Shown piece by piece: positions 1 to 6,328 of a stretch of DNA of 11,018 nucleotides (position 1 is its first letter; each line of letters opens with the position of its first letter). The DNA lies in the NCBI GenBank assembly GCA_965369035.1, contig CBDUPF010000121.1:1-11018 (forward strand), in the 5' to 3' direction. A program made the position numbers and the translations under genes. This DNA is from Aliishimia sp965369035. GTDB lineage: Bacteria > Pseudomonadota > Alphaproteobacteria > Rhodobacterales > Rhodobacteraceae. The notes beneath the pieces were generated by a model that made no database searches, was not told the origin of the DNA, and was given only the letters and a program-made list of their open reading frames with translations.

Positions 1-322
1 GGTAGCTGTCGGCGAATTCGTCGATCACCGCGTCGCGGAAGATGTTCTCGTAATCGAGCACGTAATGCGGGAAGCCCATGTCCTCTGCCACGCGGCGCGC
101 GTCATGGATGTCGAGCCCGGCGCAGCAGGCGCCCTTTTTCGCCAGCGCCGCCCCGTGATCGTAGAGCTGCAGCGTCACGCCGATCACGTCGTAGCCCTCG
201 TCCTTGAGCATGGCCGCCACCACCGAGCTGTCGACGCCGCCCGACATCGCGACAAGAACGCGCGTGTCCTGCGGCGCCTTGGCAAAGCCCAGGGAGTTCA
301 GGGGGGGGGACGAATCGAGCAT
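1..322 (-). CDS. mnmA: tRNA-specific 2-thiouridylase MnmA, N-terminal 107 residues (3' part outside window)
   Basis: MnmA is a cytoplasmic ATP-dependent enzyme that replaces the C2 oxygen of U34 with sulfur in tRNA-Lys, tRNA-Glu and tRNA-Gln. Read on the minus strand, the protein begins MLDSSPPLNSLGFAKAP and then shows the PP-loop ATP-binding motif VAMSGGVDSS (about residues 24-33), followed by VIGVTLQLYDHG and GACCAGLDIHDARRVAEDMG, all typical of MnmA/TrmU. The start ATG has a GGAG (329-332) six bases upstream. The window ends before the catalytic cysteine regions, so only the first part of the adenylation domain can be judged. The gene is divergent from sciP, with about 118 bp between the two starts. 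Codons 4-7 carry a run of nine C (plus strand G, 301-309). The family call is very secure; completeness cannot be checked. Confidence 0.95.
   Translation of the reverse strand, partial: MLDSSPPLNSLGFAKAPQDTRVLVAMSGGVDSSVVAAMLKDEGYDVIGVTLQLYDHGAALAKKGACCAGLDIHDARRVAEDMGFPHYVLDYENIFRDAVIDEFADSY
301..309. repeat. Nine-base G/C homopolymer inside the 5' end of mnmA
   Basis: Nine G in a row on the plus strand (C9 in the mnmA sense strand) cover the codons for Ser-Pro-Pro-Leu just after the start. A gain or loss of one base would put the start ATG out of frame with the PP-loop. As read here the frame is intact. It could be a slippage site or simply a tolerated tract; it is also a place where a sequencing error would matter. 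Confidence 0.85.
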
Positions 323-383
323 CAGGATCTCCGGTGAAGTCTGCGAGAATATAGGAAAATCCGAAATACTCTCAAGACCCAGG

Positions 384-398
384 TTCACCGCGTCTTAA
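384..398 (+). promoter_or_regulatory. Near-consensus CtrA box upstream of sciP
   Basis: The sequence reads TTCA-N7-TTAA, one mismatch from the CtrA full-site consensus TTAA-N7-TTAA. It ends 42 bases before the sciP start and lies in the 118-bp gap between the divergent mnmA and sciP genes, so it could control either. In Caulobacter sciP is activated by CtrA, which fits. I cannot assign a convincing -10 element, and no GANTC (CcrM) site occurs between 323 and 440. Assignment is by motif and position only. Confidence 0.5.
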
Positions 399-440
399 AC
401 ATCCTGAGGCCATCTAGGGGCGCTTCCAGAGGATGGACCG

Positions 441-719
441 ATGTATCTTAAAAAAGTTGAAGGCCCGCGCGCGGTCACGCTTCCGGACGGCTCTATCCTG
501 AGCCGGGCAGATTTGCCACCGGAAAACACGCGTCGCTGGGTGGTATCCCGAAAGATCGCCGTGGTCCGCGGCGTGCTCTACGGTCTCATGACCAAGGACG
601 AGGCGAAGGCGAAATACGGCCTCAGCGAAGAGGAATTCGCAAGCTGGGTCAAGGCCGTAGCCGAACATGGCGAGGAGGCCCTCAAGGCCACCGCGATCCA
701 GAAGTATAGACACTCATAG
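441..719 (+). CDS. sciP: CtrA inhibitory protein SciP (DUF1153 family)
   Basis: The product is 92 residues, the usual size for SciP, a small cytoplasmic helix-turn-helix protein that in Caulobacter binds CtrA and blocks RNA polymerase recruitment at CtrA-dependent promoters. Recognisable stretches are the basic N-terminus YLKKVEGPRAVTLPDGSILS and then WVVSRKIAVVRGVLYGLMT and AKYGLSEEEFASWVKAVAEHG (about residues 33-77), the Trp-repressor-like helix-turn-helix core of the family. The start has GAGG (429-432) eight bases upstream. It is followed after 97 bp by ctrA on the same strand, with no terminator visible between them. The neighbourhood supports a direct role in tuning CtrA output (flagellar, gene-transfer-agent and cell-cycle genes in this order of bacteria). 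The family call is secure; the regulatory role is inferred from homologues. Confidence 0.93.
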   Translation: MYLKKVEGPRAVTLPDGSILSRADLPPENTRRWVVSRKIAVVRGVLYGLMTKDEAKAKYGLSEEEFASWVKAVAEHGEEALKATAIQKYRHS

Positions 720-747
720 GTTGTCGTGGTAACAAAGTTGAACGTGA

Positions 748-762
748 TTAACGCGGGCTTAA
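748..762 (+). promoter_or_regulatory. Perfect CtrA binding site upstream of ctrA (probable autoregulation)
   Basis: TTAA (748-751), seven bases, TTAA (759-762): an exact match to the CtrA consensus TTAA-N7-TTAA, and also to the extended form TTAAC-N6-TTAAC. It lies 54 bases before the preferred ctrA start. TTAACC (759-764) could serve as a -35 region with a weak TACGGC (781-786) 16 bases downstream, the layout expected for a CtrA-activated promoter. No GANTC methylation site occurs between 720 and 816, unlike the Caulobacter ctrA P1 promoter. The motif is seen directly; autoregulation is inferred from established CtrA biology. Confidence 0.8.
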
Positions 763-816
763 CCCTTTTCTAGGAGAAGGTACGGCAGAGTAAACAACCC
801 GTAATCGGAGCGAATG

Positions 817-1530
817 ATGCGCGTTCTTCTGGTCGAGGATGATCCAACCACATCCAAGAGCATCGAGCTGATGCTGACTCATGCCAACCTTAACGTCTAT
901 GCAACGGATCTGGGTGAGGAGGGGATCGATCTAGCCAAGCTCTATGATTACGATCTTATCCTTCTCGACCTCGGGTTGCCTGACATGAACGGACACGAGG
1001 TTCTGCGACAGCTGCGCCTCGCCCGGATCGAAACCCCTATCCTGATCCTTTCGGGTGCGGACGATACCGAAAACAAGCTGAAAGGCTTCGGCTTCGGTGC
1101 CGACGACTACCTGACCAAGCCCTTCCACCGCGAAGAGTTGGTTGCGCGCATCCACGCCATCATTCGCCGGTCCAAGGGCCATTCGCAGTCGGTCATCGAA
1201 ACCGGCCAGATTTCCGTCAACCTCGACGCAAAGACCGTGTCGGTCGACAACAAGCCGGTGCACCTGACCGGCAAGGAATACCAGATGCTCGAGCTGCTGT
1301 CGCTGCGCAAGGGCACGACGCTGACCAAGGAGATGTTCCTCAACCATCTCTATGGCGGCATGGACGAGCCCGAGCTCAAGATCATCGACGTCTTCATCTG
1401 CAAGCTGCGCAAGAAGCTGAGCCAGGCAACCGGCGGCGACAACTACATCGAAACCGTCTGGGGCCGAGGCTACGTCCTGCGGGACCCTGAGCCCGCCATC
1501 GACGAGAAGAAACTCGCGATGGGCGCCTGA
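817..1530 (+). CDS. ctrA: Cell cycle / motility response regulator CtrA
   Basis: A 237-residue OmpR-family response regulator: receiver domain at residues 1-115 with acidic pair D8/D9, phosphoacceptor D51 in LILLDLGLPD, and K101 in LTKPFH. The winged-helix DNA-binding domain follows at about 125-223, containing HLTGKEYQMLELLSLRKG, FLNHLYGGMDEPELKIIDVF and ETVWGRGYVLRD, almost identical to known CtrA proteins. An in-frame ATG at 814 precedes the chosen one. I prefer 817 because the product then starts MRVLL like CtrA of Caulobacter and the GGAG at 807-810 is six bases away rather than three. In Rhodobacterales CtrA is usually non-essential and controls flagella, motility and gene-transfer agents via the CckA-ChpT phosphorelay. 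The C-terminus ends AMGA, not the Ala-Ala that acts as a ClpXP degron in Caulobacter. Probably autoregulated through the 748-762 site. Confidence 0.97.
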   Translation: MRVLLVEDDPTTSKSIELMLTHANLNVYATDLGEEGIDLAKLYDYDLILLDLGLPDMNGHEVLRQLRLARIETPILILSGADDTENKLKGFGFGADDYLTKPFHREELVARIHAIIRRSKGHSQSVIETGQISVNLDAKTVSVDNKPVHLTGKEYQMLELLSLRKGTTLTKEMFLNHLYGGMDEPELKIIDVFICKLRKKLSQATGGDNYIETVWGRGYVLRDPEPAIDEKKLAMGA

Positions 1531-1568
1531 CCACCAACGACTTCCAACGGCCCTCATCGGCCTGACGC

Positions 1569-1605
1569 GTCGCCCCGTTCCTCCCGGGGCGGCGCCGTTT
1601 TTTTT
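1569..1605 (+). terminator. Rho-independent terminator of ctrA
   Basis: Stem arms GTCGCCCCG (1569-1577) and CGGGGCGGC (1585-1593) pair over nine positions (one G-U) around a seven-base loop, followed by GCCG and eight T (1598-1605). It starts 39 bases after the ctrA stop and separates the sciP-ctrA unit from ligA. Confidence 0.85.
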
Positions 1606-1610
1606 GGCGG

Positions 1611-1639
1611 GTCTGCCAGTGGTCCGCAGACTCTGGACC
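1611..1639. repeat. Overlapping inverted repeats with a GANTC site in the ligA leader
   Basis: GTCTGC (1611-1616) is the reverse complement of GCAGAC (1626-1631), and GGTCC (1621-1625) of GGACC (1635-1639), giving two mutually exclusive small dyads. GACTC (1629-1633), a potential CcrM methylation site, sits in the overlap. The dyads end 49 bases before the ligA start, between the ctrA terminator and ligA, where the ligA promoter must lie. I see no convincing -35/-10 pair. This may be an operator, a leader structure or chance in GC-rich DNA. Confidence 0.35.
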
Positions 1640-1688
1640 GGGCCGACAGTGCGGCGTATTGGTTGGCCATCGCGACGGGGGATGACCA

Positions 1689-3809
1689 ATGGCTGCGGAG
1701 AAGGACGTCGAGGCGCTCAAACGCGCCGAAGCCATCGAGGAACTGGCACGGCTGAGCGACCTGATCGCACGCGCCAACATCGCCTATCATGCCGAAGACG
1801 CGCCCGAAATCAGCGACGCCGAATATGATCGCCTGAAACGCCGCAATGCGGAGATCGAGGCCCGGTTCCCCGATCTGAAGCGGTCCGACAGCCCGTCGGA
1901 ACAGGTGGGCGCCGCTCCGGCGGAAGGTTTCGCCAAGGTCACCCACGCTGTCCGTCTCTTCTCGCTCGGCAACGCCTTCGAGGATGAGGACGTGATGGAG
2001 TTCGACAGCTCCGTCCGCAAGTACCTGGGGCTCAAGGACGACGCGCCGCTGGCCTATACCGCCGAGCCCAAGATTGACGGGTTGTCGTTGTCATTGCGTT
2101 ACGAGAGCGGGCGGCTGGTTCAGGCGGCCACACGCGGCGACGGGCAGGTGGGCGAGAACGTGACCGCGAATGCCCGCACCATCACCGATGTCCCGGAAAA
2201 GATCGACGGGGCACCCGATGTGCTGGAGGTGCGCGGCGAAGTCTACATGAGCCACGAGGATTTCGCGGCATTGAACGAACGGCAGGCGGAACGCGGCGCA
2301 AAGACCTTTGCCAACCCGCGCAACGCCGCGGCCGGATCGCTCCGCCAGCTCGACAGCCGCATTACCGCGGCGCGGCCGCTCCGCTTTTTCGCTTATGGCT
2401 GGGGGGAGCTCTCCGATCCCCTGGCCGACACGCAGATGGGGGCAATCGACCGACTGGCCAACCTGGGGTTCGCAACAAATCCGCTGACCGCGCTGTGCGA
2501 CGGACCCGACGAGATGCTGGAACACTACCGCCGGATCGAGGAGCAGCGCGCGACGCTCGGCTACGACATTGATGGCGTGGTCTACAAGGTCGACGATCTG
2601 GGATTGCAGGCGCGGCTCGGGTTCCGGTCGACGACGCCGCGCTGGGCCGTGGCGCACAAGTTCCCCGCCGAACTCGCCTGGACCCGGCTCGAGGCGATCG
2701 ACATCCAGGTGGGGCGCACCGGTGCGCTGAGTCCGGTGGCGCGACTGACCCCGGTGACCGTTGGCGGCGTCGTGGTGTCGAACGCGACGCTCCACAACGA
2801 GGATTACATCGCGGGACGTGACAGCAAGGGTAACGTGATCCGTGACGGGAAGGATATCCGCATCGGCGACTGGGTGCAGATCTACCGCGCCGGCGACGTG
2901 ATCCCGAAGGTGGCCGATGTGGACTTGTCCCGACGCCCCGAGGACGCGGAGCCCTACGCCTTCCCGACGACATGCCCGGAATGCGGATCGGAGGCCGTTC
3001 GCGAGGAAGGTGATGCCGTCCGGCGCTGCACCGGCGGATTGATCTGTCCGGCCCAAGCGGTCGAGAAGCTGAAGCATTTCGTCTCCCGCGCCGCCTTCGA
3101 TATCGAGGGGCTGGGGGCCAAGCAGGTCGAGCAGTTCTACCGCGACGGCTGGATCGCGGAGCCTGCCGACATCTTCACCCTGGAAGAGCGCCACGGCGCG
3201 GGAGAAAACGCGCTGAAGGATCGCGAGGGCTGGGGCGAGAAATCCGCGGCCAACCTTTTCCAGGCCATCGACGACAAGCGTCGCATCGCGCTTGGCCGCG
3301 TTCTCTTTGCCCTGGGGATCCGCCACGTCGGGGAACAGGCGTCGAACCTGCTCGCGCGGACCTACGGCAGTTGGACAGCGCTGGAAGAAGGCGTCCGCCA
3401 GGCCGCGGACCGCGACAGTGACGCCTGGTCCCACCTTCTGTCCATCGACGGGGTGGGCGAGGTGATGGCCCAGTCGCTTGTCGACGCCTTCGCCAACGAG
3501 GCGGAGCGCGCGTCCATCGACCGGCTCGTCGCCCAGCTGGACATAGCGGACGCCGCGCGCCCCGACACCGATGGCAGCCCCGTGGCGGGCAAGACCGTGG
3601 TCTTCACCGGCACGCTGGAACGGATGACGCGCGCCGAAGCAAAGGCGCGGGCCGAGGCGCTGGGGGCCAAGGTCTCGGGCTCGGTCAGTGCCAAGACCGA
3701 CCTCGTGGTCGCAGGACCCGGCGCAGGATCGAAGGCGAAGAAGGCGCGGGATCTGGGCGTGGACATCATCGACGAAGACGGCTGGTTCGACCTGATCTCG
3801 GGGTCATGA
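1689..3809 (+). CDS. ligA: NAD+-dependent DNA ligase LigA
   Basis: LigA seals nicks in DNA during replication and repair, using NAD+ as adenylate donor. The 706-residue product is of normal length and shows the whole domain order: Ia region (about 15-65, with YHAEDAPEISDAEYDRL); adenylation domain with the nucleophile K128 in EPKIDGLS, then TRGDGQVGENVT (148-159), VRGEVYM and FANPRNAAAGSLRQLD; OB fold with IDIQVGRTGALSPVARL (337-353); a four-cysteine zinc finger (C429, C432, C447, C453); helix-hairpin-helix repeats (about 470-600); and a C-terminal BRCT domain (about 632-706, GKTVVFTGTLERMTRAEAK). The start ATG follows a G-rich, weak ribosome binding site (GGGGGA near 1677-1682). Its stop overlaps the recG start in ATGA, so the two are very likely co-transcribed and translationally coupled. 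No key residue is missing. Confidence 0.97.
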   Translation: MAAEKDVEALKRAEAIEELARLSDLIARANIAYHAEDAPEISDAEYDRLKRRNAEIEARFPDLKRSDSPSEQVGAAPAEGFAKVTHAVRLFSLGNAFEDEDVMEFDSSVRKYLGLKDDAPLAYTAEPKIDGLSLSLRYESGRLVQAATRGDGQVGENVTANARTITDVPEKIDGAPDVLEVRGEVYMSHEDFAALNERQAERGAKTFANPRNAAAGSLRQLDSRITAARPLRFFAYGWGELSDPLADTQMGAIDRLANLGFATNPLTALCDGPDEMLEHYRRIEEQRATLGYDIDGVVYKVDDLGLQARLGFRSTTPRWAVAHKFPAELAWTRLEAIDIQVGRTGALSPVARLTPVTVGGVVVSNATLHNEDYIAGRDSKGNVIRDGKDIRIGDWVQIYRAGDVIPKVADVDLSRRPEDAEPYAFPTTCPECGSEAVREEGDAVRRCTGGLICPAQAVEKLKHFVSRAAFDIEGLGAKQVEQFYRDGWIAEPADIFTLEERHGAGENALKDREGWGEKSAANLFQAIDDKRRIALGRVLFALGIRHVGEQASNLLARTYGSWTALEEGVRQAADRDSDAWSHLLSIDGVGEVMAQSLVDAFANEAERASIDRLVAQLDIADAARPDTDGSPVAGKTVVFTGTLERMTRAEAKARAEALGAKVSGSVSAKTDLVVAGPGAGSKAKKARDLGVDIIDEDGWFDLISGS

Positions 3810-5896
3810 CGGGGCGGCCGCCAATCCTCTACCCGCTTTTTGCCGGGCTCGAGACGTTGGAAGGCATCGGGCCCAAGACCGCCCGGGCGATGGCGTCTCT
3901 GCACATCGAGGCGCCGCGTGACCTGCTCTTCACCTTGCCGACGTCCGGGGTGGACCGCGAACGCCGCGACACGGTGCTGGGCGCCGAATTGCCGGCGGTT
4001 CTGACCGTTGCCGTGACCGTGGGCCGGCACCATCAGCCGCGCCAGAAGGGCCGCCCCTACCGCGTGGACGTGCAGGATGCGCGCACCACGTTCCAGCTCG
4101 TCTTCTTCCACGGGCGTTCGGATTACCTGCAACGCCTGCTGCCCTTCGGAGAGCGCCGGATCGTGTCGGGCCGTGCGGAATTCTTCGATGGCATGGTCCA
4201 GATGCCGCATCCCGATCACGTGGTGGCCGAGGCCGAAGGCGACACGATCCCCGCCTTCGAGCCGGTCTACCCGTTGGCGGCCGGGCTTACGCTGAAAACG
4301 ATGACGAAGGCCGTCGCCGGCGCGGTGGAGCGGGTGCCCGACCTTCCGGAATGGATCGATCCGTCGCAGAAGACCCGCGCAAGATGGCCCGGTTTCTCCG
4401 CGGCGCTGCATCGGGCCCACGCCCCGCAAGGCCGTGCCGACCTGGCGCCATCGGATCCGGCGCGTGAACGTCTGGCCTATGACGAGTTGCTGGCCCACCA
4501 GCTTACCCTTGCGCTGGCCCGTGCCCGGTTCCAGCGCAAGGCCGGACGCGCCTCTGTCGGGACGGGCGAATTCCAGGAAAAGGTGTTGAATTCTCTGCCT
4601 TATCGTCTGACCGGCGCGCAGACCCGCGCCATTTCGGAGATCGCCGGCGACATGGCTGCACCCGTGCGCATGAATCGCCTGCTGCAGGGTGACGTCGGCT
4701 CGGGCAAGACGCTGGTTGCGTTTCTTGCGCTGCTGATCGCTGTGGAGGCGGGCGGGCAGGGGGTGCTGATGGCGCCGACCGAGATCCTTGCCCGGCAACA
4801 CCTCGAAGGGCTGCAGCCGCTGGCGGAGGAGGCGGGCGTGGCGCTCGAGATCCTGACCGGTCGCGACAAGGGCCGGGAACGCGATGCGAAGCTGGACGCA
4901 CTTTCCCGAGGAGAGATCCGCATCCTGGTGGGCACTCACGCCGTCTTCCAACAGGACGTCGAATTCAAGGACCTGAGGCTGGCCATCGTGGACGAACAGC
5001 ACCGCTTTGGCGTGCGTCAGCGGTTGGAACTCGGCCGCAAGGGCAATGCGGTCGACGTGCTGGTGATGACCGCCACGCCCATCCCGCGATCATTGGCGCT
5101 GGCGCAGTATGGCGACATGGATGTTTCCGTCCTCGACGAAAAACCGCCTGGGCGGAAGCCGATCCGGACCGCGCTGGTCAGCACGGAGCGGATGGAGGAG
5201 GTCATCGGCCGACTGCGCGCAGCGATAGACGAGGGGCGGCAGTGCTATTGGGTCTGCCCGCTGGTGGAGGAAAGCGAGGTGGTCGATCTGGTCGCCGCCG
5301 AGGAGCGGTTCAGGCACCTGCGCGCGGCCCTGGGCGAAGGAAAGGTCGGGCTCGTTCATGGCCAGATGCCGCACGACGAAAAGGACGCGGCGATGGCGCG
5401 GTTCCAGTCGGGCGAGACCAAGGTTCTGGTGGCGACCACCGTGATCGAGGTCGGTGTGAACGTGCCCAACGCGACGATCATGGTGATCGAGCGGGCGGAG
5501 ATTTTCGGGCTGGCGCAGTTGCACCAGTTGCGTGGCCGCGTGGGGCGGGGGGAGGGCGCCTCGACCTGCCTTCTGCTGTACCAGGCGCCCCTGAGCGACG
5601 GCGGCCGTCGACGGCTCGAAGTCCTGCGCGAAACCGAAGATGGGTTCCGGATCGCCCAGACCGATCTGGAGATGCGCGGGGCAGGCGACCTGATCGGAAC
5701 GGCGCAGTCTGGTCTGCCACGGTTCCGCGTCGCGGACCTGGAACGCCAGGCCGCGCTGATGGCTGTGGCCCAATCCGATGCGCGCGCGCTTCTCGCGGCC
5801 GATCCCGGCCTGACCTCCACGCGGGGGGAGGCGGCGCGGCTCCTGTTGTGGCTCATGCGGCAGGACGAAGCGATCCGCCTGATTTCAGTCGGCTGA
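3806..5896 (+). CDS. recG: ATP-dependent DNA helicase RecG
   Basis: RecG is a cytoplasmic double-strand DNA translocase that remodels stalled replication forks and branched recombination intermediates. The 696-residue product has the N-terminal wedge/OB domain (about 60-145), then a superfamily 2 helicase core: LTGAQTRA (268-275), Walker A GDVGSGKT (295-302), APTEILARQH (323-332), Walker B box DEQH (396-399), TATPIPR (422-428), TTVIEVGVNVPNA (544-556) and QLRGRVGRG (574-582). The RecG-type C-terminal element includes DLEMRGAGDLIGTAQSG (620-636). It starts within the ligA stop (ATGA overlap), forming a two-gene DNA repair unit. A perfect 9-bp dyad covers its stop codon. Length and motifs are standard; I see nothing truncated. 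Confidence 0.97.
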   Translation: MTGRPPILYPLFAGLETLEGIGPKTARAMASLHIEAPRDLLFTLPTSGVDRERRDTVLGAELPAVLTVAVTVGRHHQPRQKGRPYRVDVQDARTTFQLVFFHGRSDYLQRLLPFGERRIVSGRAEFFDGMVQMPHPDHVVAEAEGDTIPAFEPVYPLAAGLTLKTMTKAVAGAVERVPDLPEWIDPSQKTRARWPGFSAALHRAHAPQGRADLAPSDPARERLAYDELLAHQLTLALARARFQRKAGRASVGTGEFQEKVLNSLPYRLTGAQTRAISEIAGDMAAPVRMNRLLQGDVGSGKTLVAFLALLIAVEAGGQGVLMAPTEILARQHLEGLQPLAEEAGVALEILTGRDKGRERDAKLDALSRGEIRILVGTHAVFQQDVEFKDLRLAIVDEQHRFGVRQRLELGRKGNAVDVLVMTATPIPRSLALAQYGDMDVSVLDEKPPGRKPIRTALVSTERMEEVIGRLRAAIDEGRQCYWVCPLVEESEVVDLVAAEERFRHLRAALGEGKVGLVHGQMPHDEKDAAMARFQSGETKVLVATTVIEVGVNVPNATIMVIERAEIFGLAQLHQLRGRVGRGEGASTCLLLYQAPLSDGGRRRLEVLRETEDGFRIAQTDLEMRGAGDLIGTAQSGLPRFRVADLERQAALMAVAQSDARALLAADPGLTSTRGEAARLLLWLMRQDEAIRLISVG

Positions 5897-5919
5897 ATTC
5901 GGCGAGGGAACCGAATTCA
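5894..5919. repeat. Perfect 9-bp inverted repeat spanning the recG stop codon
   Basis: TGAATTCGG (5894-5902) and CCGAATTCA (5911-5919) are exact reverse complements separated by eight bases. The left arm begins with the recG TGA. No T tract follows on either strand, so it is not a standard intrinsic terminator. It could be an mRNA 3'-end hairpin or an operator for the downstream promoter, as it ends only 16 bases before the LexA-type box. Confidence 0.6.
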
Positions 5920-5935
5920 CCATAAGTTCGCGAAT

Positions 5936-5950
5936 GTTCCGAAAAAGTTC
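5936..5950 (+). promoter_or_regulatory. Putative LexA (SOS) box, GTTC-N7-GTTC
   Basis: GTTC (5936-5939), seven bases (CGAAAAA), GTTC (5947-5950) is an exact match to the alphaproteobacterial LexA operator GTTC-N7-GTTC described for Caulobacter and Rhodobacter. A further GTTC at 5926-5929 precedes it at six-base spacing. It lies 59 bases before the 42-codon gene at 6010, in the only intergenic gap between that gene and recG. With eight fixed bases such a motif can arise by chance in a window this size, so position is an essential part of the case. Confidence 0.55.
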
Positions 5951-5966
5951 TTTACTCATGGTTAAC
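5951..5966 (+). promoter_or_regulatory. CtrA-like box abutting the LexA-type box
   Basis: TTTA-N7-TTAA (5951-5965) matches the CtrA full site at seven of eight bases, and in the extended form TTTAC-N6-TTAAC at nine of ten. It begins at the base after the second GTTC of the SOS-type box and ends 43 bases before the small gene at 6010. In this GC-rich DNA such AT-rich spaced repeats are uncommon, and the same form occurs in the ctrA upstream region. If real, the small gene would respond to both CtrA and LexA. Binding is not shown. Confidence 0.45.
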
Positions 5967-6009
5967 AATATGAGAACAAAGAGGCAACAAGACGGAAGGA
6001 GGCATCGCG

Positions 6010-6138
6010 ATGAACACGATCTCAGAGTTGAAGAACATCTGCCGGCGCAGCCAGGCGACCCTCTTTCAGGATGCGCTTGGGGCCATGGCTCTTGGTGTGA
6101 TGCTGATCGTGGCGCTGCATCTTCCGACCTTGTTGTAA
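6010..6138 (+). CDS. Small membrane protein, 42 residues, unknown function
   Basis: The ORF has an excellent Shine-Dalgarno sequence, AAGGAGG (5996-6002), seven bases before ATG, the best in the window, and ends in TAA. The N-terminal half is polar and cationic (MNTISELKNICRRSQATLFQ, with K8, R12, R13). Residues about 22-42 form one hydrophobic segment (DALGAMALGVMLIVALHL) ending almost at the last residue, so the predicted topology is N-terminus in the cytoplasm with the C-terminus buried or just across the inner membrane. There is no signal-peptidase-like site. It follows recG on the same strand but has its own 113-bp gap containing LexA- and CtrA-type boxes. I do not recognise a named family. 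By size, topology and control it resembles SOS-induced division inhibitors such as Caulobacter SidA, but I see no sequence similarity that I can vouch for. That it is a gene is well supported; its function is not known. Confidence 0.8.
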   Translation: MNTISELKNICRRSQATLFQDALGAMALGVMLIVALHLPTLL

Positions 6139-6328
6139 CGCGTTTCTCCCGGTTTCCCGCATGCGATGTGTTTGTCGCGTGCCCTGATTTCTGCCTGCGC
6201 TCTCGTGCCGGTCCATCGCTGAACGCTGCCTGTTCCGACAGGGCCCGGGTTTGCCTGACCCCGGCCCGCCAGGGGTCCCCACTCCTGAATCGATGGGTCC
6301 CGGGTCCCACATGAGAAACGCTTGACCT
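6139..6328 (+). other. Long 3' region of the small gene, possibly structured or an sRNA
   Basis: About 190 bases lie between the small gene stop and the strong plus-strand terminator, with no ORF carrying a ribosome binding site. It contains three copies of GGGTCCC (6273-6279, 6295-6301, 6302-6308), which can pair with each other apart from a central T-T mismatch. It is either a long 3' untranslated region or the body of a small RNA made from its own promoter or by processing. I find no convincing -35/-10 pair and no match I recognise to 6S RNA, SRP RNA, tmRNA or a tRNA. Confidence 0.3.

Noticed and set aside
814..816. Upstream ATG as the ctrA start
   Set aside because: It lies only three bases after GGAG and would add one Met before the MRVLL start conserved in CtrA; the ATG at 817 fits better.
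2091..3434. Minus-strand open frame of about 447 codons inside ligA
   Set aside because: Antisense shadow of ligA with no family motif or ribosome binding site.
3362..5002. Long minus-strand open frame of about 546 codons opposite ligA and recG
   Set aside because: It lies entirely antisense to two genes with complete motif sets, spans their junction, has no recognisable domain and a composition rich in Arg/His/Gln typical of antisense frames in GC-rich genes.
5885..6310. Minus-strand open frame of about 141 codons across the recG-chemoreceptor gap
   Set aside because: It overlaps the recG end and the microprotein gene, shows no family motif, and runs antisense to a region with a plus-strand terminator.
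6270..6310. Possible tRNA or T-arm-like stem (ATCGATTC with flanking G/C stems on the minus strand)
   Set aside because: No GTTCRANYC T-loop within a 5-bp stem, no anticodon or acceptor arms, and no CCA-type end.
5934..6314. Plus-strand open frame of about 126 codons over the microprotein region
   Set aside because: Its start lies inside the regulatory boxes, it lacks a ribosome binding site and is Arg-rich without domains. The 42-codon frame has an AAGGAGG site and a clean membrane helix.
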